A stretch of DNA of 64,000 nt. Origin: Bacillota bacterium (lineage in GTDB: Bacteria; Bacillota_I; Bacilli_A; Erysipelotrichales; Erysipelotrichaceae). Both the position numbers and the translations under genes were made by a program. Every line of letters starts with the position of its first letter. Positions within the stretch are counted from its first letter, which is position 1. The stretch spans positions 1 through 64,000 of the forward strand of contig JAEWFZ010000014.1 in the NCBI GenBank assembly GCA_023388535.1. Reading direction: 5' to 3'. The notes under the pieces were generated by a model. It saw nothing but the letters and a program-made list of their open reading frames with translations. It had not been told where the DNA came from and made no database searches. This document shows, piece by piece, positions 17,801 to 25,745 of this stretch.

Positions 17801-18707
17801 AGAAATCGTATTAGCGTATCGTAAATTACAAATCCCTTACGAACAAATACAATTAGATTTGAATTTAGAACAAACTAGTTTTGAAGTCTACACGATAGCC
17901 GTTTTAAGCCATCAAGAAGAGCACTATCACGTCTTAAGACAATTATTTTCTTTGGAACAGATTTTAGAAATCGAATTGAAACTATCTAACTTTTTTAAAG
18001 ACTTAAAACAATCTATTGTAAAAAAGATTTGGTATCCTTTGCTTTTGTTAGCGTTTCTTTATGGGATTTTAACTTTATTTATTTTCCGTCTCTTTCCTAG
18101 TCTAACTTCCTTATTGAAAGACTTTGATATTCATAATTGGATTTTAGACGCACTCTTTGTTTTGATTTTCCTTATTTATCTAATTATCACGATTTCAGCC
18201 TTGATTTCTTTAGTTTTAATAGTACTTTTGTTTAATTATCAAAATCAAAAACTACTGATACTGATCTTAAAAAAATATAAGTTTTTTAATTTAATTAAGA
18301 AGATTTACACCCAGATGTTTGCTTACTTGTATCGATTGTATTTAAGTTATGGAGCATCAACGCAGCAGATTTTAACCTTATTAGTCCAAGCTCCATTCTC
18401 AAGAATAACCCGTTGGTTAGCGACCTTAACCATTTATCAATTAGACGATGGGCTTCGTTTGGATCGAGCGTTTCATAAAGAATTATTTGATGCTTCTTTT
18501 ATAAGATTTATTCGCATTGCTTCTTTATCGGATCAATTAGACTACTTTTTAGAGGCCTATTTAGAAGTCAATCAAAAACAAATTGATTATCGAATATCAA
18601 AACTCGCTAAAGTCCTTCAAACCTTTGTATTTGCTTTGATTGGACTATTACTTATTATCTTGTATCAAATGCTTTTTGCTCCGATGCAATTACTCAATAC
18701 TTTATAG
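17742..18707 (+). CDS. comGB: Competence pseudopilus platform protein ComGB
   Basis: A GspF/PilC-type inner-membrane platform protein of 321 aa from the chosen start, with three hydrophobic helices (two in the middle, one at the C terminus ending ILYQMLFAP) between cytoplasmic GspF-like domains. It links ComGA to the pseudopilins. A TTG start is chosen because AGAGGAGGG lies 6 nt upstream; an earlier TTG in the same frame lacks an SD, and the nearby ATG belongs to the comGA frame. It is weakly conserved, as is usual for ComGB. Confidence 0.85.
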   Translation: MRFFQTIKSKTTSRPLRQLREIVLAYRKLQIPYEQIQLDLNLEQTSFEVYTIAVLSHQEEHYHVLRQLFSLEQILEIELKLSNFFKDLKQSIVKKIWYPLLLLAFLYGILTLFIFRLFPSLTSLLKDFDIHNWILDALFVLIFLIYLIITISALISLVLIVLLFNYQNQKLLILILKKYKFFNLIKKIYTQMFAYLYRLYLSYGASTQQILTLLVQAPFSRITRWLATLTIYQLDDGLRLDRAFHKELFDASFIRFIRIASLSDQLDYFLEAYLEVNQKQIDYRISKLAKVLQTFVFALIGLLLIILYQMLFAPMQLLNTL

Positions 18708-18718
18708 AAAGGATGTCT

Positions 18719-19015
18719 ATGAAAAAAGGATTTACCTTACTTGAAATGATCATAGTAATGACCGTGGTTGCGGTTTTGTTTCTATTAACGATTCCTAATG
18801 TTTCAAAGACGGTCAAAGTAGTTTCCGATAAAGGCTGTGAAGTTCAGCTTAAAGTGGTTGATGCGGCTTTGGTTCAATATTTGTTGGATAAAGATGTTCA
18901 ATCCGCCAGTATATCCAATTTAATCGAAGCTAACTATCTTACACCACGTCAGGCTCAGTGCCATAACGGACAAAAGATTGTAATCATCAATGGACAAGCA
19001 CAAATTGCTCGCTAA
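18719..19015 (+). CDS. comGC: Major competence pseudopilin ComGC
   Basis: The 98-aa type IV prepilin-like protein begins MKKGFTLLEM; cleavage by prepilin peptidase after Gly would expose Phe1, with Glu at +5. One N-terminal hydrophobic helix is followed by a small soluble domain with two Cys (in KGCEVQL and QAQCHN) that could form a disulfide. It is the major subunit of the DNA-uptake pseudopilus. The second of two ATGs is used because AAAGG is 6 nt before it and directly abuts the first. No prepilin peptidase gene is in the window. Confidence 0.93.
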   Translation: MKKGFTLLEMIIVMTVVAVLFLLTIPNVSKTVKVVSDKGCEVQLKVVDAALVQYLLDKDVQSASISNLIEANYLTPRQAQCHNGQKIVIINGQAQIAR

Positions 19016-19316
19016 GGGTTTTACCGGATTAGAAATGGTATTGGTGATTTTAGTAATCAGTATTCTATCTAGCCTTAGTCTAAGTTTTAAATTACCTTTA
19101 GAACCAAAGCTTAAAATCTTTGAACAACAATACCTATATCAGCAGATAAGAGCTATTGCCCAAAAACAAACCATTCCGCTAAAAACTGAGCATAGTAACG
19201 TTAAACTCCTTAGTTTTAATCCTTTGGGTCATGTTAATCAAGGTCAAACCATAGCTTTTGATAATCAAAAATTTGTTGTACAAATTGGAATGGGACGTTA
19301 TGTCATTAGAAAGTAA
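18990..19316 (+). CDS. comGD: Minor competence pseudopilin ComGD
   Basis: The 108-aa protein has the prepilin signature KGFTGLEMVLVIL after an 8-residue basic leader, followed by a short hydrophobic helix and a soluble domain. It overlaps comGC by 26 bp and the next mini-gene by 17 bp, so the frames are tightly nested. By position it is ComGD, a minor pseudopilin at the pilus tip or base. Confidence 0.85.
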   Translation: MDKHKLLAKGFTGLEMVLVILVISILSSLSLSFKLPLEPKLKIFEQQYLYQQIRAIAQKQTIPLKTEHSNVKLLSFNPLGHVNQGQTIAFDNQKFVVQIGMGRYVIRK

Positions 19317-19407
19317 AGGCTTTGTTTTAGTTGAAGTTTTGATATCAATCGTCTTACTGGCTATATTAATCGAAATTATTCTTCATTTGCTACGGTTGTA
19401 TTTATGA
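19300..19407 (+). CDS. comGE: Very short pseudopilin in the comGE position
   Basis: A 35-codon frame starts MSLESKGFVLVEVLIS. It has a prepilin peptidase site (KG before FVLVE), Glu at +5 and a hydrophobic helix, and then stops after about 28 mature residues. It begins inside comGD and ends with an ATGA overlap on comGF, so it fits the operon exactly. The usual globular domain is missing. It could be a functional helix-only pseudopilin or a truncated remnant; the intact overlaps favour a real gene. Confidence 0.7.
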   Translation: MSLESKGFVLVEVLISIVLLAILIEIILHLLRLYL

Positions 19408-19805
19408 AATCTAAAGGTTTTACTTGGTTGGAAATGATGGTTGCTATGTTAGTGATAAGTTTATTGTTTACGCTTATCTTGCAGATCGTTAAGCTGTTTC
19501 CACATTTATCGTCAAGTAGGGAAGGGATCAGTCAAAAAGATACTTTCGAGATTCAACTACAACACGAAATATTGTTATCGGATAATTTTCAATTAAATCA
19601 ACAAGAACTCTGCTATCTAAATCTTGAAGGTATGTCACGATGTATTGTTTTTGAAAAAGATCGTATTGTAAGAACACCCGGGTATGAAATATTGTTGACC
19701 AAAGTCAATAACTACCGAGTAGTTTTGATGCCTTCAAAAATTGAAATGAGATATGATTATGAAAATGAAGCGGTGGTTAGTAGCTTTATTAAAATCAAAA
19801 GCTAA
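19404..19805 (+). CDS. comGF: Minor competence pseudopilin ComGF-like
   Basis: The 133-aa protein has the prepilin motif SKGFTWLEMMVAML at the N terminus, a membrane helix and a soluble domain containing two Cys (ELCYLN and SRCIVF). It lies between the comGE-position gene (ATGA overlap) and comGG (53-bp overlap). The identity follows from operon position more than from sequence similarity. Confidence 0.8.
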   Translation: MKSKGFTWLEMMVAMLVISLLFTLILQIVKLFPHLSSSREGISQKDTFEIQLQHEILLSDNFQLNQQELCYLNLEGMSRCIVFEKDRIVRTPGYEILLTKVNNYRVVLMPSKIEMRYDYENEAVVSSFIKIKS

Positions 19806-20142
19806 AGGTTTTGTATTGCTTTCTACGATCGTAGTAATTATGGTTGTCTTTAGCATGCTTGGTTCAATTTTACAGATGAAAACGTATCAACGATTACAAA
19901 AAATTCAATTACAAAACGCTCGAGAAATCTCAGATATTGAGATATATGCGATCAATTGCATATTAAATCAGGACTGTCCAAAGGGTTATACTTATCATGA
20001 GTACGATTCTTTAATAAAAATATCCGTAAATGATAATCACGCTGAGATTGTTGTAACTGGGAAGCATTCCTTAATTAGTAATTGTAGTATCGATATTGAA
20101 AAATCACGGCTAATTACGTATACTTATACTGCAAATGATTGA
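19753..20142 (+). CDS. comGG: Minor competence pseudopilin ComGG-like
   Basis: The 129-aa protein has a basic leader, AKGFVLLSTIVVIM and one hydrophobic helix. The +5 Glu is replaced by Ser, as is common for ComGG. The soluble part has two Cys pairs' worth of residues (NCILNQDC, SNCSID). It closes the comG run and its stop is 11 bp before the efp ATG. An in-frame ATG 6 bp downstream is an alternative start. Confidence 0.75.
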   Translation: MIMKMKRWLVALLKSKAKGFVLLSTIVVIMVVFSMLGSILQMKTYQRLQKIQLQNAREISDIEIYAINCILNQDCPKGYTYHEYDSLIKISVNDNHAEIVVTGKHSLISNCSIDIEKSRLITYTYTAND

Positions 20143-20153
20143 AGGAGGTCCAT

Positions 20154-20711
20154 ATGATCTTAGTTAACGATTTACGTCCAGGGAATACAATTCAAGAAGA
20201 AAGTGAAATCTATCAAGTAATTGATGTTTCTAGAAACAAAACCGCTCGCGGACAAATGAACATCAAAGTAAAAGTAAGAAATTTACGTTCTAACAATATT
20301 TCTGAATTAGCCTACACCGGTGGGGACAAAGTAGAACCGGCACTTATTGAAAAGAAAACGATGCAATATTTATATGATTCTGGTGAAGCTTTGGTATTCA
20401 TGGATGTTGATTCCTTTGAACAATTAGAAATTCGTAAGGAAAACCTAACTTGGGAAATTAACTTCTTAAAGGAAAACGATAATTGTACAATTACTATGTT
20501 TGAAAGCGAAATAATCGGAATCCTATTACCTGATAAAGTAGCTTTAAGAGTCGTTGAAACCGAACCAGCGGTTCGTGGAGATACTGCCACTTCGGCGATG
20601 AAAAACGCAACCTTAGAAACCGGTTATGAAACAAAAGTTCCACTTTTTATTAATACCGATGAAGTTATCTTGGTGTCTACCGCCGATGGAAAATATTCCG
20701 GTCGGGCATAA
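20154..20711 (+). CDS. efp: Translation elongation factor P
   Basis: The 185-aa length is canonical, with three domains and the C-terminal signature VVETEPAVRGDTA. EF-P relieves ribosome stalling on polyproline. The tip of domain I reads KTARGQM, so residue 32, Lys in Bacillus and many others, is Arg here. The start after GGAGGT matches the family N terminus (MILVNDLRPG); a longer frame beginning 15 bp upstream is rejected. It lies directly after comGG and may share its transcript, and a terminator follows. Confidence 0.96.
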   Translation: MILVNDLRPGNTIQEESEIYQVIDVSRNKTARGQMNIKVKVRNLRSNNISELAYTGGDKVEPALIEKKTMQYLYDSGEALVFMDVDSFEQLEIRKENLTWEINFLKENDNCTITMFESEIIGILLPDKVALRVVETEPAVRGDTATSAMKNATLETGYETKVPLFINTDEVILVSTADGKYSGRA

Positions 20712-20727
20712 TAACTTGATTAAATAA

Positions 20728-20760
20728 ACAAGGCAGTACAGAAGTATTGCCTTGTTTTTA
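20728..20760 (+). terminator. Terminator after efp
   Basis: The stem is ACAAGGCAgTAC / GTAtTGCCTTGT with a 4-nt loop, followed by TTTTTAT. Confidence 0.85.
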
Positions 20761-20783
20761 TATAGATAACTATCTGCTATCTA

Positions 20784-20811
20784 TTGACATCATTTTATCA
20801 AAGTGTATGAT
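20784..20811 (+). promoter_or_regulatory. SigA promoter for the FMN riboswitch/ribU transcript
   Basis: TTGACA, a 16-nt spacer and TATGAT. Transcription should start near 20818, exactly where the aptamer begins. Confidence 0.75.
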
Positions 20812-20817
20812 AATAAT

Positions 20818-20925
20818 GTCTTCAGGGCGAGGCGAAATTCCTCACCGGCAGTAAACCCTGCGAGCCTAAGGGCTGATCTTGTGAGATTCAAGAGGCGACA
20901 GTTAAAGTCTGGATGAAAGAAGCAT
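20818..20925 (+). ncRNA. FMN riboswitch (RFN element)
   Basis: The conserved RFN blocks are present in order: AGGGCGAGGCGAAATTCC, ACCGGCAGTAAACCCTGCGAG, a GGCTGAT segment, GTGAGATTC, and GGCGACAGTTAAAGTCTGGATG, closing with GAAG that pairs with the first CTTC. It senses FMN and controls the riboflavin transporter gene downstream. A T-rich hairpin region between aptamer and gene suggests transcription termination. Confidence 0.96.
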
Positions 20926-20941
20926 CTATTTTTTTAGATAA

Positions 20942-20980
20942 AGCCCAAGACATGATGGGTGTTTTTTTTACCCAAAATTT
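20942..20980 (+). terminator. Putative expression-platform terminator of the FMN riboswitch
   Basis: GCCCA and TGGGT can pair around an 8-nt loop, followed by eight T. The stem is short. GGGT can alternatively pair with the ACCC just after the T-run, which would give competing folds. Confidence 0.5.
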
Positions 20981-20999
20981 CATAAGGAGGAAATGTATC

Positions 21000-21608
21000 A
21001 TGTCAACCAACAAACTTTCGAAGTCGATTTTTAGCACCAAACAATTAGTATTAATTGCAATTTTAGGATCTTTAGCAACCATTTTAATGGTCTTTCGTTT
21101 CCCGCTTCCATTTTCACCAAGCTTCATGGATCTTGATTTAGCGGATGTACCGGTACTTATTGGTGGTTTTGCTTATGGTCCATTAGCAGGGGCCTTAATT
21201 GCGGTGTTAAAGAACGTTATTAAACTGATCACTCAAGGAACCAGCACCAGTTTTATCGGAGAATTATCTAATATTATTGTAACAACTAGCTTTGTCGTCA
21301 CAAGTGCTACCATTTACAAATCTAATAGAACTTTAAAAGGAGCTAGACTTGCTTTAATTAGCGGTGTCTTAGTAATGACTACGATAGCTACTTTATCCAA
21401 TGCTTTTTTAATTTTTCCATTATTTGAACGCATCGCCAAATTTCCAATAAGTCGAATTTTAGCTATTACCATGAATACCAATTCGCTGGTTACTAGCTAC
21501 TGGACGATGATGATTTTCGCGGTCGTTCCATTTAATTTGATTAAAGGTGGATTAAATGCTTTGTTGACCGCAATCTTGTATAAATATATCTCTTCTTATC
21601 TAAAATAG
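21000..21608 (+). CDS. ribU: Riboflavin ECF transporter S component RibU
   Basis: The 202-aa membrane protein has about five to six hydrophobic helices. It has the RibU/YpaA core MDLDLADVPVLIGGFAYGPLAG followed by LKNVIKLI, which binds riboflavin. It works with the shared EcfA/A'/T energising module, which is not in the window. The start follows AAGGAGG; a longer frame reaching back into the riboswitch is rejected. FMN-riboswitch control gives feedback on riboflavin uptake. RibF (FMN/FAD synthesis) is encoded at 35.9 kb. Confidence 0.93.
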   Translation: MSTNKLSKSIFSTKQLVLIAILGSLATILMVFRFPLPFSPSFMDLDLADVPVLIGGFAYGPLAGALIAVLKNVIKLITQGTSTSFIGELSNIIVTTSFVVTSATIYKSNRTLKGARLALISGVLVMTTIATLSNAFLIFPLFERIAKFPISRILAITMNTNSLVTSYWTMMIFAVVPFNLIKGGLNALLTAILYKYISSYLK

Positions 21609-21642
21609 GCTTGTTCTATTTGGTTTATTTAAAAGCGCTCTA

Positions 21643-21651
21643 TGCTATAAT
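21643..21651 (+). promoter_or_regulatory. Extended -10 promoter for the 21.7-kb gene and cmk-der
   Basis: TGCTATAAT is a perfect extended -10. The gene's SD (AGAGGTGG) begins 12 nt further on. Confidence 0.65.
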
Positions 21652-21672
21652 ATCTTAGACAAGAGGTGGCTT

Positions 21673-22536
21673 ATGAGTGAGAATAAATCGAGAATTGAAC
21701 GTTATGCAAAATTACGTCAAGATTTGATTGACCAGCAACAACATACTATAGAAACGAAAGAACTATCGGTATTTGCTAATCAATTAAATCAATTAGATGA
21801 CGAACATTTTAAACGAATGGATGTAGATACTGAAGTTGAACTACACGCACCCTTACACCTTCGTTCACAAAGACATTTAACTAAAACCGAAGAAACTTTG
21901 GATAACCAAGTTCCAGCCTTCGAAAAACAGGAAATCCAACCAAGTTCTAAAGAAGTCTTAGAATTTCCCAACGATCCTTCAGTAAGCGATATTTTAGAAG
22001 CCTATGAACCTGAAGAGATCGCGGATGGTTTTGTAGCCTCTTACGTCGATGAAGTTTTAAGTGAAGTTAAGACCTATAATGTAGAAAAAGGATATCGAAA
22101 AAAAGAAGATACACGTTCTAATGTACTTTCCAGTGTTTTGCCCACGGCAGAATATGAAGAAGTTTCTGAGATAGAGAATCAATTGCGTCGCGATCAACAT
22201 CAAATTCGTCGTCCTATACCAGGACAAGCCTCCAATATCGAAGAAGTCTCCCAAGATCTCGATGAAACGATCAAGCTTCAAGTTGAAGAACTCGCTCAAT
22301 TAGATGTCTCATTGACTCCCTTAGCAACCCTTGATCAACCGACTGAAGTCTTTGAACTCAAAGAAGCGACGGAACAGATGAAAGTACTTATCGAACAACA
22401 AGATGAAGCCGTAAAAACATTAGATAAAAAGATAAAGAGTTCTAATACATTTATCAATGTTCTACTTGGCGTGGTTATCTTACTGTTTGTCATCGTTTTC
22501 TTTGCCTTGATTTATATCACTACACAATTGGTTTAA
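21673..22536 (+). CDS. Hypothetical tail-anchored membrane protein
   Basis: I do not recognise this 287-aa protein. About 250 residues are charged and mainly acidic, with long polar, probably disordered stretches. Residues about 225-255 look like an amphipathic coiled coil (ELKEATEQMKVLIEQQDEA). A single hydrophobic helix (about 262-284) lies almost at the C terminus, leaving only two or three residues outside. The N-terminal bulk should therefore face the cytoplasm. It is co-directional with cmk (10-bp gap) and der. A scaffold or division/ribosome-assembly role is speculation. Confidence 0.7.
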   Translation: MSENKSRIERYAKLRQDLIDQQQHTIETKELSVFANQLNQLDDEHFKRMDVDTEVELHAPLHLRSQRHLTKTEETLDNQVPAFEKQEIQPSSKEVLEFPNDPSVSDILEAYEPEEIADGFVASYVDEVLSEVKTYNVEKGYRKKEDTRSNVLSSVLPTAEYEEVSEIENQLRRDQHQIRRPIPGQASNIEEVSQDLDETIKLQVEELAQLDVSLTPLATLDQPTEVFELKEATEQMKVLIEQQDEAVKTLDKKIKSSNTFINVLLGVVILLFVIVFFALIYITTQLV

Positions 22537-22546
22537 GAGGTGTTTT

Positions 22547-23224
22547 ATGAGTTTTTCAATTGCTATTGATGGGCCAAGTGCCTCTGGTAAATCGGTTTTA
22601 GCGTTACGGATAGCTAAACACCTAAATATGACTCATATTAACACCGGCTCTATGTATAGGGCCGTTGCCTATTTGTCAATCCAAGAGAATATCAAATTAC
22701 CCGAAGAGTTAGATACTTTATTAAATCTAATAGATACTATGGATCTAGTTTTAGGTAAAAATCAAGAAGTTTATCTCGATAAAAAAGACATTACGCTTTT
22801 GCTAAGAGATGAAGCAATTTCACTCCTAGCTAGTGATATTTCAAAAATAAAAGAAGTTCGAGAAAAGCTAGTTGCTAAACAACAAGCTATGGCTGAAGTT
22901 ATGGATTGTGTCATGGATGGTCGTGATATTGGAACGGTAGTTTTACCTAAGGCTCAAGTAAAAATATTTTTAACCGCTTCCTCTCAAGTAAGAGCGATGC
23001 GTCGCTATTTAGAACTAAAAGCTCGAGGTGTTGAGTCTGATTATGAAGAGATTTTAGCCGATTTAATCTTGCGTGATTATCAAGATAGCCATCGCAAAGA
23101 ATCGCCCTTAGTACAAGCCGAAGATGCCATCAGAATTGACACATCAAGCTTATCTATTGACCAGGTTTTTGAAGAAATATTAGATATTGTAATTAAGAAA
23201 AAGGAGGCGATGAGCCATGATTGA
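22547..23224 (+). CDS. cmk: Cytidylate kinase
   Basis: The 225-aa P-loop kinase has GPSASGKS at residues 9-16, NTGSMYRA for substrate binding and DGRDIGTVV as the acidic motif. It phosphorylates CMP and dCMP. AGAGGTG lies before the ATG. The 3' end overlaps der by 8 bp; cmk-der pairs occur widely in Bacillota, often with rpsA between them, which is missing here. Confidence 0.96.
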   Translation: MSFSIAIDGPSASGKSVLALRIAKHLNMTHINTGSMYRAVAYLSIQENIKLPEELDTLLNLIDTMDLVLGKNQEVYLDKKDITLLLRDEAISLLASDISKIKEVREKLVAKQQAMAEVMDCVMDGRDIGTVVLPKAQVKIFLTASSQVRAMRRYLELKARGVESDYEEILADLILRDYQDSHRKESPLVQAEDAIRIDTSSLSIDQVFEEILDIVIKKKEAMSHD

Positions 23225-24533
23225 TGGAGTAGTTGCGATAGTAGGTCGACCAAATGTCGGTAAATCGTCGCTTTTTAATAGAATCATAGGCGATCGTGTC
23301 TCCATTGTTGAAGATACGCCTGGAGTTACCAGAGATCGCATTTATGGCCATGTTCAATGGTTGATGAAAGACTTACGTTTTATTGATACCGGTGGAATTC
23401 AGATGGAAGAACTACCGTTTATTGAAGAAATACGAGTTCAAGTAGAAATCGCCATCGAAGAAGCGGATGTCATTATTTTTGTCGTTAACGGTAGGGAAGG
23501 GTTAACCAGCGATGATGAAATGATTGCACGGATGTTGCAACTTTCGGGAAAACCAATTGTTCTGGCTGTTAATAAAATTGATGATTTCCATCTTTCCTAT
23601 GATACTTACGAATTTTATAAATTAGGGGTAGGGGAGCCGATCGCTATTTCTTGTGCCCATGGCATTGGTATTGGTGATCTCTTAGATGAAGTGATTCAAA
23701 AATTAGAAGGTAATCGACGCCGTGATACCTATGATGGTTATATAAAATTTGCGATCATCGGTCAACCCAATGTTGGTAAATCATCTTTAGTCAATGCTAT
23801 TTTAAATGAAGAACGAGTCATCGTCTCCGATATTGCAGGAACCACTCGCGATGCGATTGATACACCTTTCAAATATGAGGGTGAGCAGTACGTAGCGATT
23901 GATACAGCGGGAATACGCAAGCGTGGTAAAGTATACGAGTCCGTAGAGAAATACGCCGTATTAAGAGCCTTAACAGCGATAGAGCGAGCCGATGTGGTAC
24001 TTTTCTTAATCGATGGTGAAGCTGGGATTCGCCAACAAGATAAAACCGTTGCCGGTTATGCGCATAACGAAGGAAAACCGATGATTATTGTTTACAATAA
24101 ATGGGACACCGTCGATAAAGAAAAACATAGCGTGCAATCAGTGACGGAAGAAATCCGCAACGAATTCTTATATTTATCGTACGCGCCAATTGTTTTTGTC
24201 TCCGCCAAAACGAAACAAAGAATCCACACCTTAGTACCACTGATTAACCAGGTTTATGAAAGCAGTCAATTGCGCATCGCTACCTCAGTCGTTAATGAGG
24301 TCATTATGGATGCTCAATTATTTACACCACCACCAAGCCATAGTGGTCAGCGCTTAAGGATATACTTTGCTTCGCAAGTATCCGTCAATCCACCGACCTT
24401 TGTCTTATTTGTAAACGATCCTGATCTTTGTCATTTTTCTTACAAGCGCTATTTGGAAAATCGGTTACGTGATGCCTTTGAATTTGAAGGGGTACCAATT
24501 CGCATTATTCTAAGAAAACGAAATATCAATTAA
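23217..24533 (+). CDS. der: Ribosome-assembly GTPase Der (EngA)
   Basis: The 438-aa protein has two tandem GTPase domains: G1 motifs GRPNVGKSS (10-18) and GQPNVGKSS (near 180), with NKID and NKWD as G4 motifs. A C-terminal KH-like domain follows. Der is essential for 50S assembly. The SD AAAGGAGGCGATG lies inside cmk. A weak hairpin (AGTGC/GCACT) follows the stop. Confidence 0.97.
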   Translation: MIDGVVAIVGRPNVGKSSLFNRIIGDRVSIVEDTPGVTRDRIYGHVQWLMKDLRFIDTGGIQMEELPFIEEIRVQVEIAIEEADVIIFVVNGREGLTSDDEMIARMLQLSGKPIVLAVNKIDDFHLSYDTYEFYKLGVGEPIAISCAHGIGIGDLLDEVIQKLEGNRRRDTYDGYIKFAIIGQPNVGKSSLVNAILNEERVIVSDIAGTTRDAIDTPFKYEGEQYVAIDTAGIRKRGKVYESVEKYAVLRALTAIERADVVLFLIDGEAGIRQQDKTVAGYAHNEGKPMIIVYNKWDTVDKEKHSVQSVTEEIRNEFLYLSYAPIVFVSAKTKQRIHTLVPLINQVYESSQLRIATSVVNEVIMDAQLFTPPPSHSGQRLRIYFASQVSVNPPTFVLFVNDPDLCHFSYKRYLENRLRDAFEFEGVPIRIILRKRNIN

Positions 24534-24552
24534 GCCATGAATAGTGCTTTTA

Positions 24553-24581
24553 TTGCACTAAATTGATATATTTGTTATTAT
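24553..24581 (+). promoter_or_regulatory. Promoter for hup
   Basis: TTGCAC, a 17-nt spacer and TATTAT, with TG in the extended -10 position (TGTTATTAT). This is one of the best promoters in the window, consistent with an abundant protein. Confidence 0.7.
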
Positions 24582-24606
24582 GAATACTGTAAATGGAGGA
24601 ATAATT

Positions 24607-24894
24607 ATGAATAACACATTCAACAAAAAGGCACTAGTAGATACTCTTGCCGAAAGATTAGATTATACGAAGAAAGCTGCTGGAGATATCGTCGACTTAG
24701 TATTAGACGAACTGAAAGATCAATTAGTAGCAGGAAACAAAGTCGATTTAGCTGGCTTTGGGCGTTTCGAAGTTAAAGAACGTGCTGCACGCGATGGATT
24801 CAATCCTCAAACCAAGGAAAAAATTAGAATTCCTGCTTCAAAAGCTTTAACCTTCAGAGTTGCTAAAGCACTTAAAGACGAAATTAATAAGTAA
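24607..24894 (+). CDS. hup: DNA-binding protein HU
   Basis: The 95-aa nucleoid protein has the HU fold: an N-terminal helical dimer interface, the GFGRFEVKERAARDGFNPQT arm region with the conserved RxxRxGxNP-like beta arm, and KALTFRVAKALKD at the C terminus. It bends and compacts DNA. The ATG after GGAGG is used; an upstream in-frame ATG sits on the promoter. It is monocistronic, with its own promoter and terminator. Confidence 0.96.
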   Translation: MNNTFNKKALVDTLAERLDYTKKAAGDIVDLVLDELKDQLVAGNKVDLAGFGRFEVKERAARDGFNPQTKEKIRIPASKALTFRVAKALKDEINK

Positions 24895-24896
24895 AA

Positions 24897-24924
24897 AAAG
24901 GAAGCTCTAGCTTCCTTTATTTAT
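24897..24924 (+). terminator. Terminator after hup
   Basis: The stem is AAAGGAAGCT / AGCTTCCTTT with a 2-nt loop, then ATTTATT. Confidence 0.8.
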
Positions 24925-24948
24925 TGGAGATAGAAAGGGGTACAAGCT

Positions 24949-25665
24949 ATGTTATTAACCTTAAACTTATATGAAAATATGGATTTTATCCAATTATTAC
25001 TAATACTATTTGTATTTGTTATTTCACTTGCAGCTCAAGGTTGGGTAAGAGCAAGGTACGCAAAATATAAAAAGATACCGATTAGTTCAAACCTGACTGG
25101 AGCTCAAGTCGCTCAAAGGATTCTTGCTAAACATGGAATTGATTATATCCAATTACAAGAGAATCCATCCGGTGGTGTATTGAGTGATCATTTCAATCCA
25201 CAAACCAATGTTGTTAACTTATCTAAAGATGTTTATTACGGCACATCCATTGCTTCGGCCGCTGTAGCGGCTCATGAAATTGGACATGTCATCCAATACG
25301 ATACCAAGTTCAGTTTTATTGGATTGAGAAATCGTTTATTACCATTAGCCATCACCGCATCTCAACTTGGTTGGATTGTACTAATGATTGGTTTGATGAG
25401 TAATATCGATGCCTTATTCTTAGCTGGAATTATTGCGATCGGAGTCATCGGCGTATTTCAATTAATAACCTTACCAATTGAATTCGATGCTTCCAAACGA
25501 GCCATTGCCGAGTTACAAGAAGAACATATCTTAACGTACTCTGAAGTACCACAAGCTAAAGGGATGTTAAATGCCGCTGCGTTAACTTACATTGCCGCAT
25601 TCTTAGGAACCATCGCAACCATCTTAAGATTATTCTTATTACGCGAATCGCGTCGTAGAGATTAG
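24949..25665 (+). CDS. Membrane zinc metallopeptidase, YugP family
   Basis: The 238-aa protein has an N-terminal hydrophobic helix (about 12-30), the zinc-protease motif H109-E-I-G-H113 (AAHEIGHVIQ), two central helices, and a C-terminal helix followed by a basic RESRRRD tail. The YugP/DUF-type neutral zinc peptidases are membrane-bound; their substrates are unknown. SD AAAGGGG precedes the ATG. It stands alone between terminators. Confidence 0.88.
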   Translation: MLLTLNLYENMDFIQLLLILFVFVISLAAQGWVRARYAKYKKIPISSNLTGAQVAQRILAKHGIDYIQLQENPSGGVLSDHFNPQTNVVNLSKDVYYGTSIASAAVAAHEIGHVIQYDTKFSFIGLRNRLLPLAITASQLGWIVLMIGLMSNIDALFLAGIIAIGVIGVFQLITLPIEFDASKRAIAELQEEHILTYSEVPQAKGMLNAAALTYIAAFLGTIATILRLFLLRESRRRD

Positions 25666-25675
25666 TTTAATCATC

Positions 25676-25705
25676 AAAAAATGGACCTAATAAGTCCATT
25701 TTTAT
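25676..25705. terminator. Terminator after the zinc peptidase
   Basis: The stem is AAAAATGGAC / GTCCATTTTT with a 7-nt loop, symmetric A and T tracts, so it may also serve the convergent deoB. Confidence 0.85.
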
Positions 25706-25745
25706 TATCTACAACTATATTCGCATAATGTATATTATGACATAA

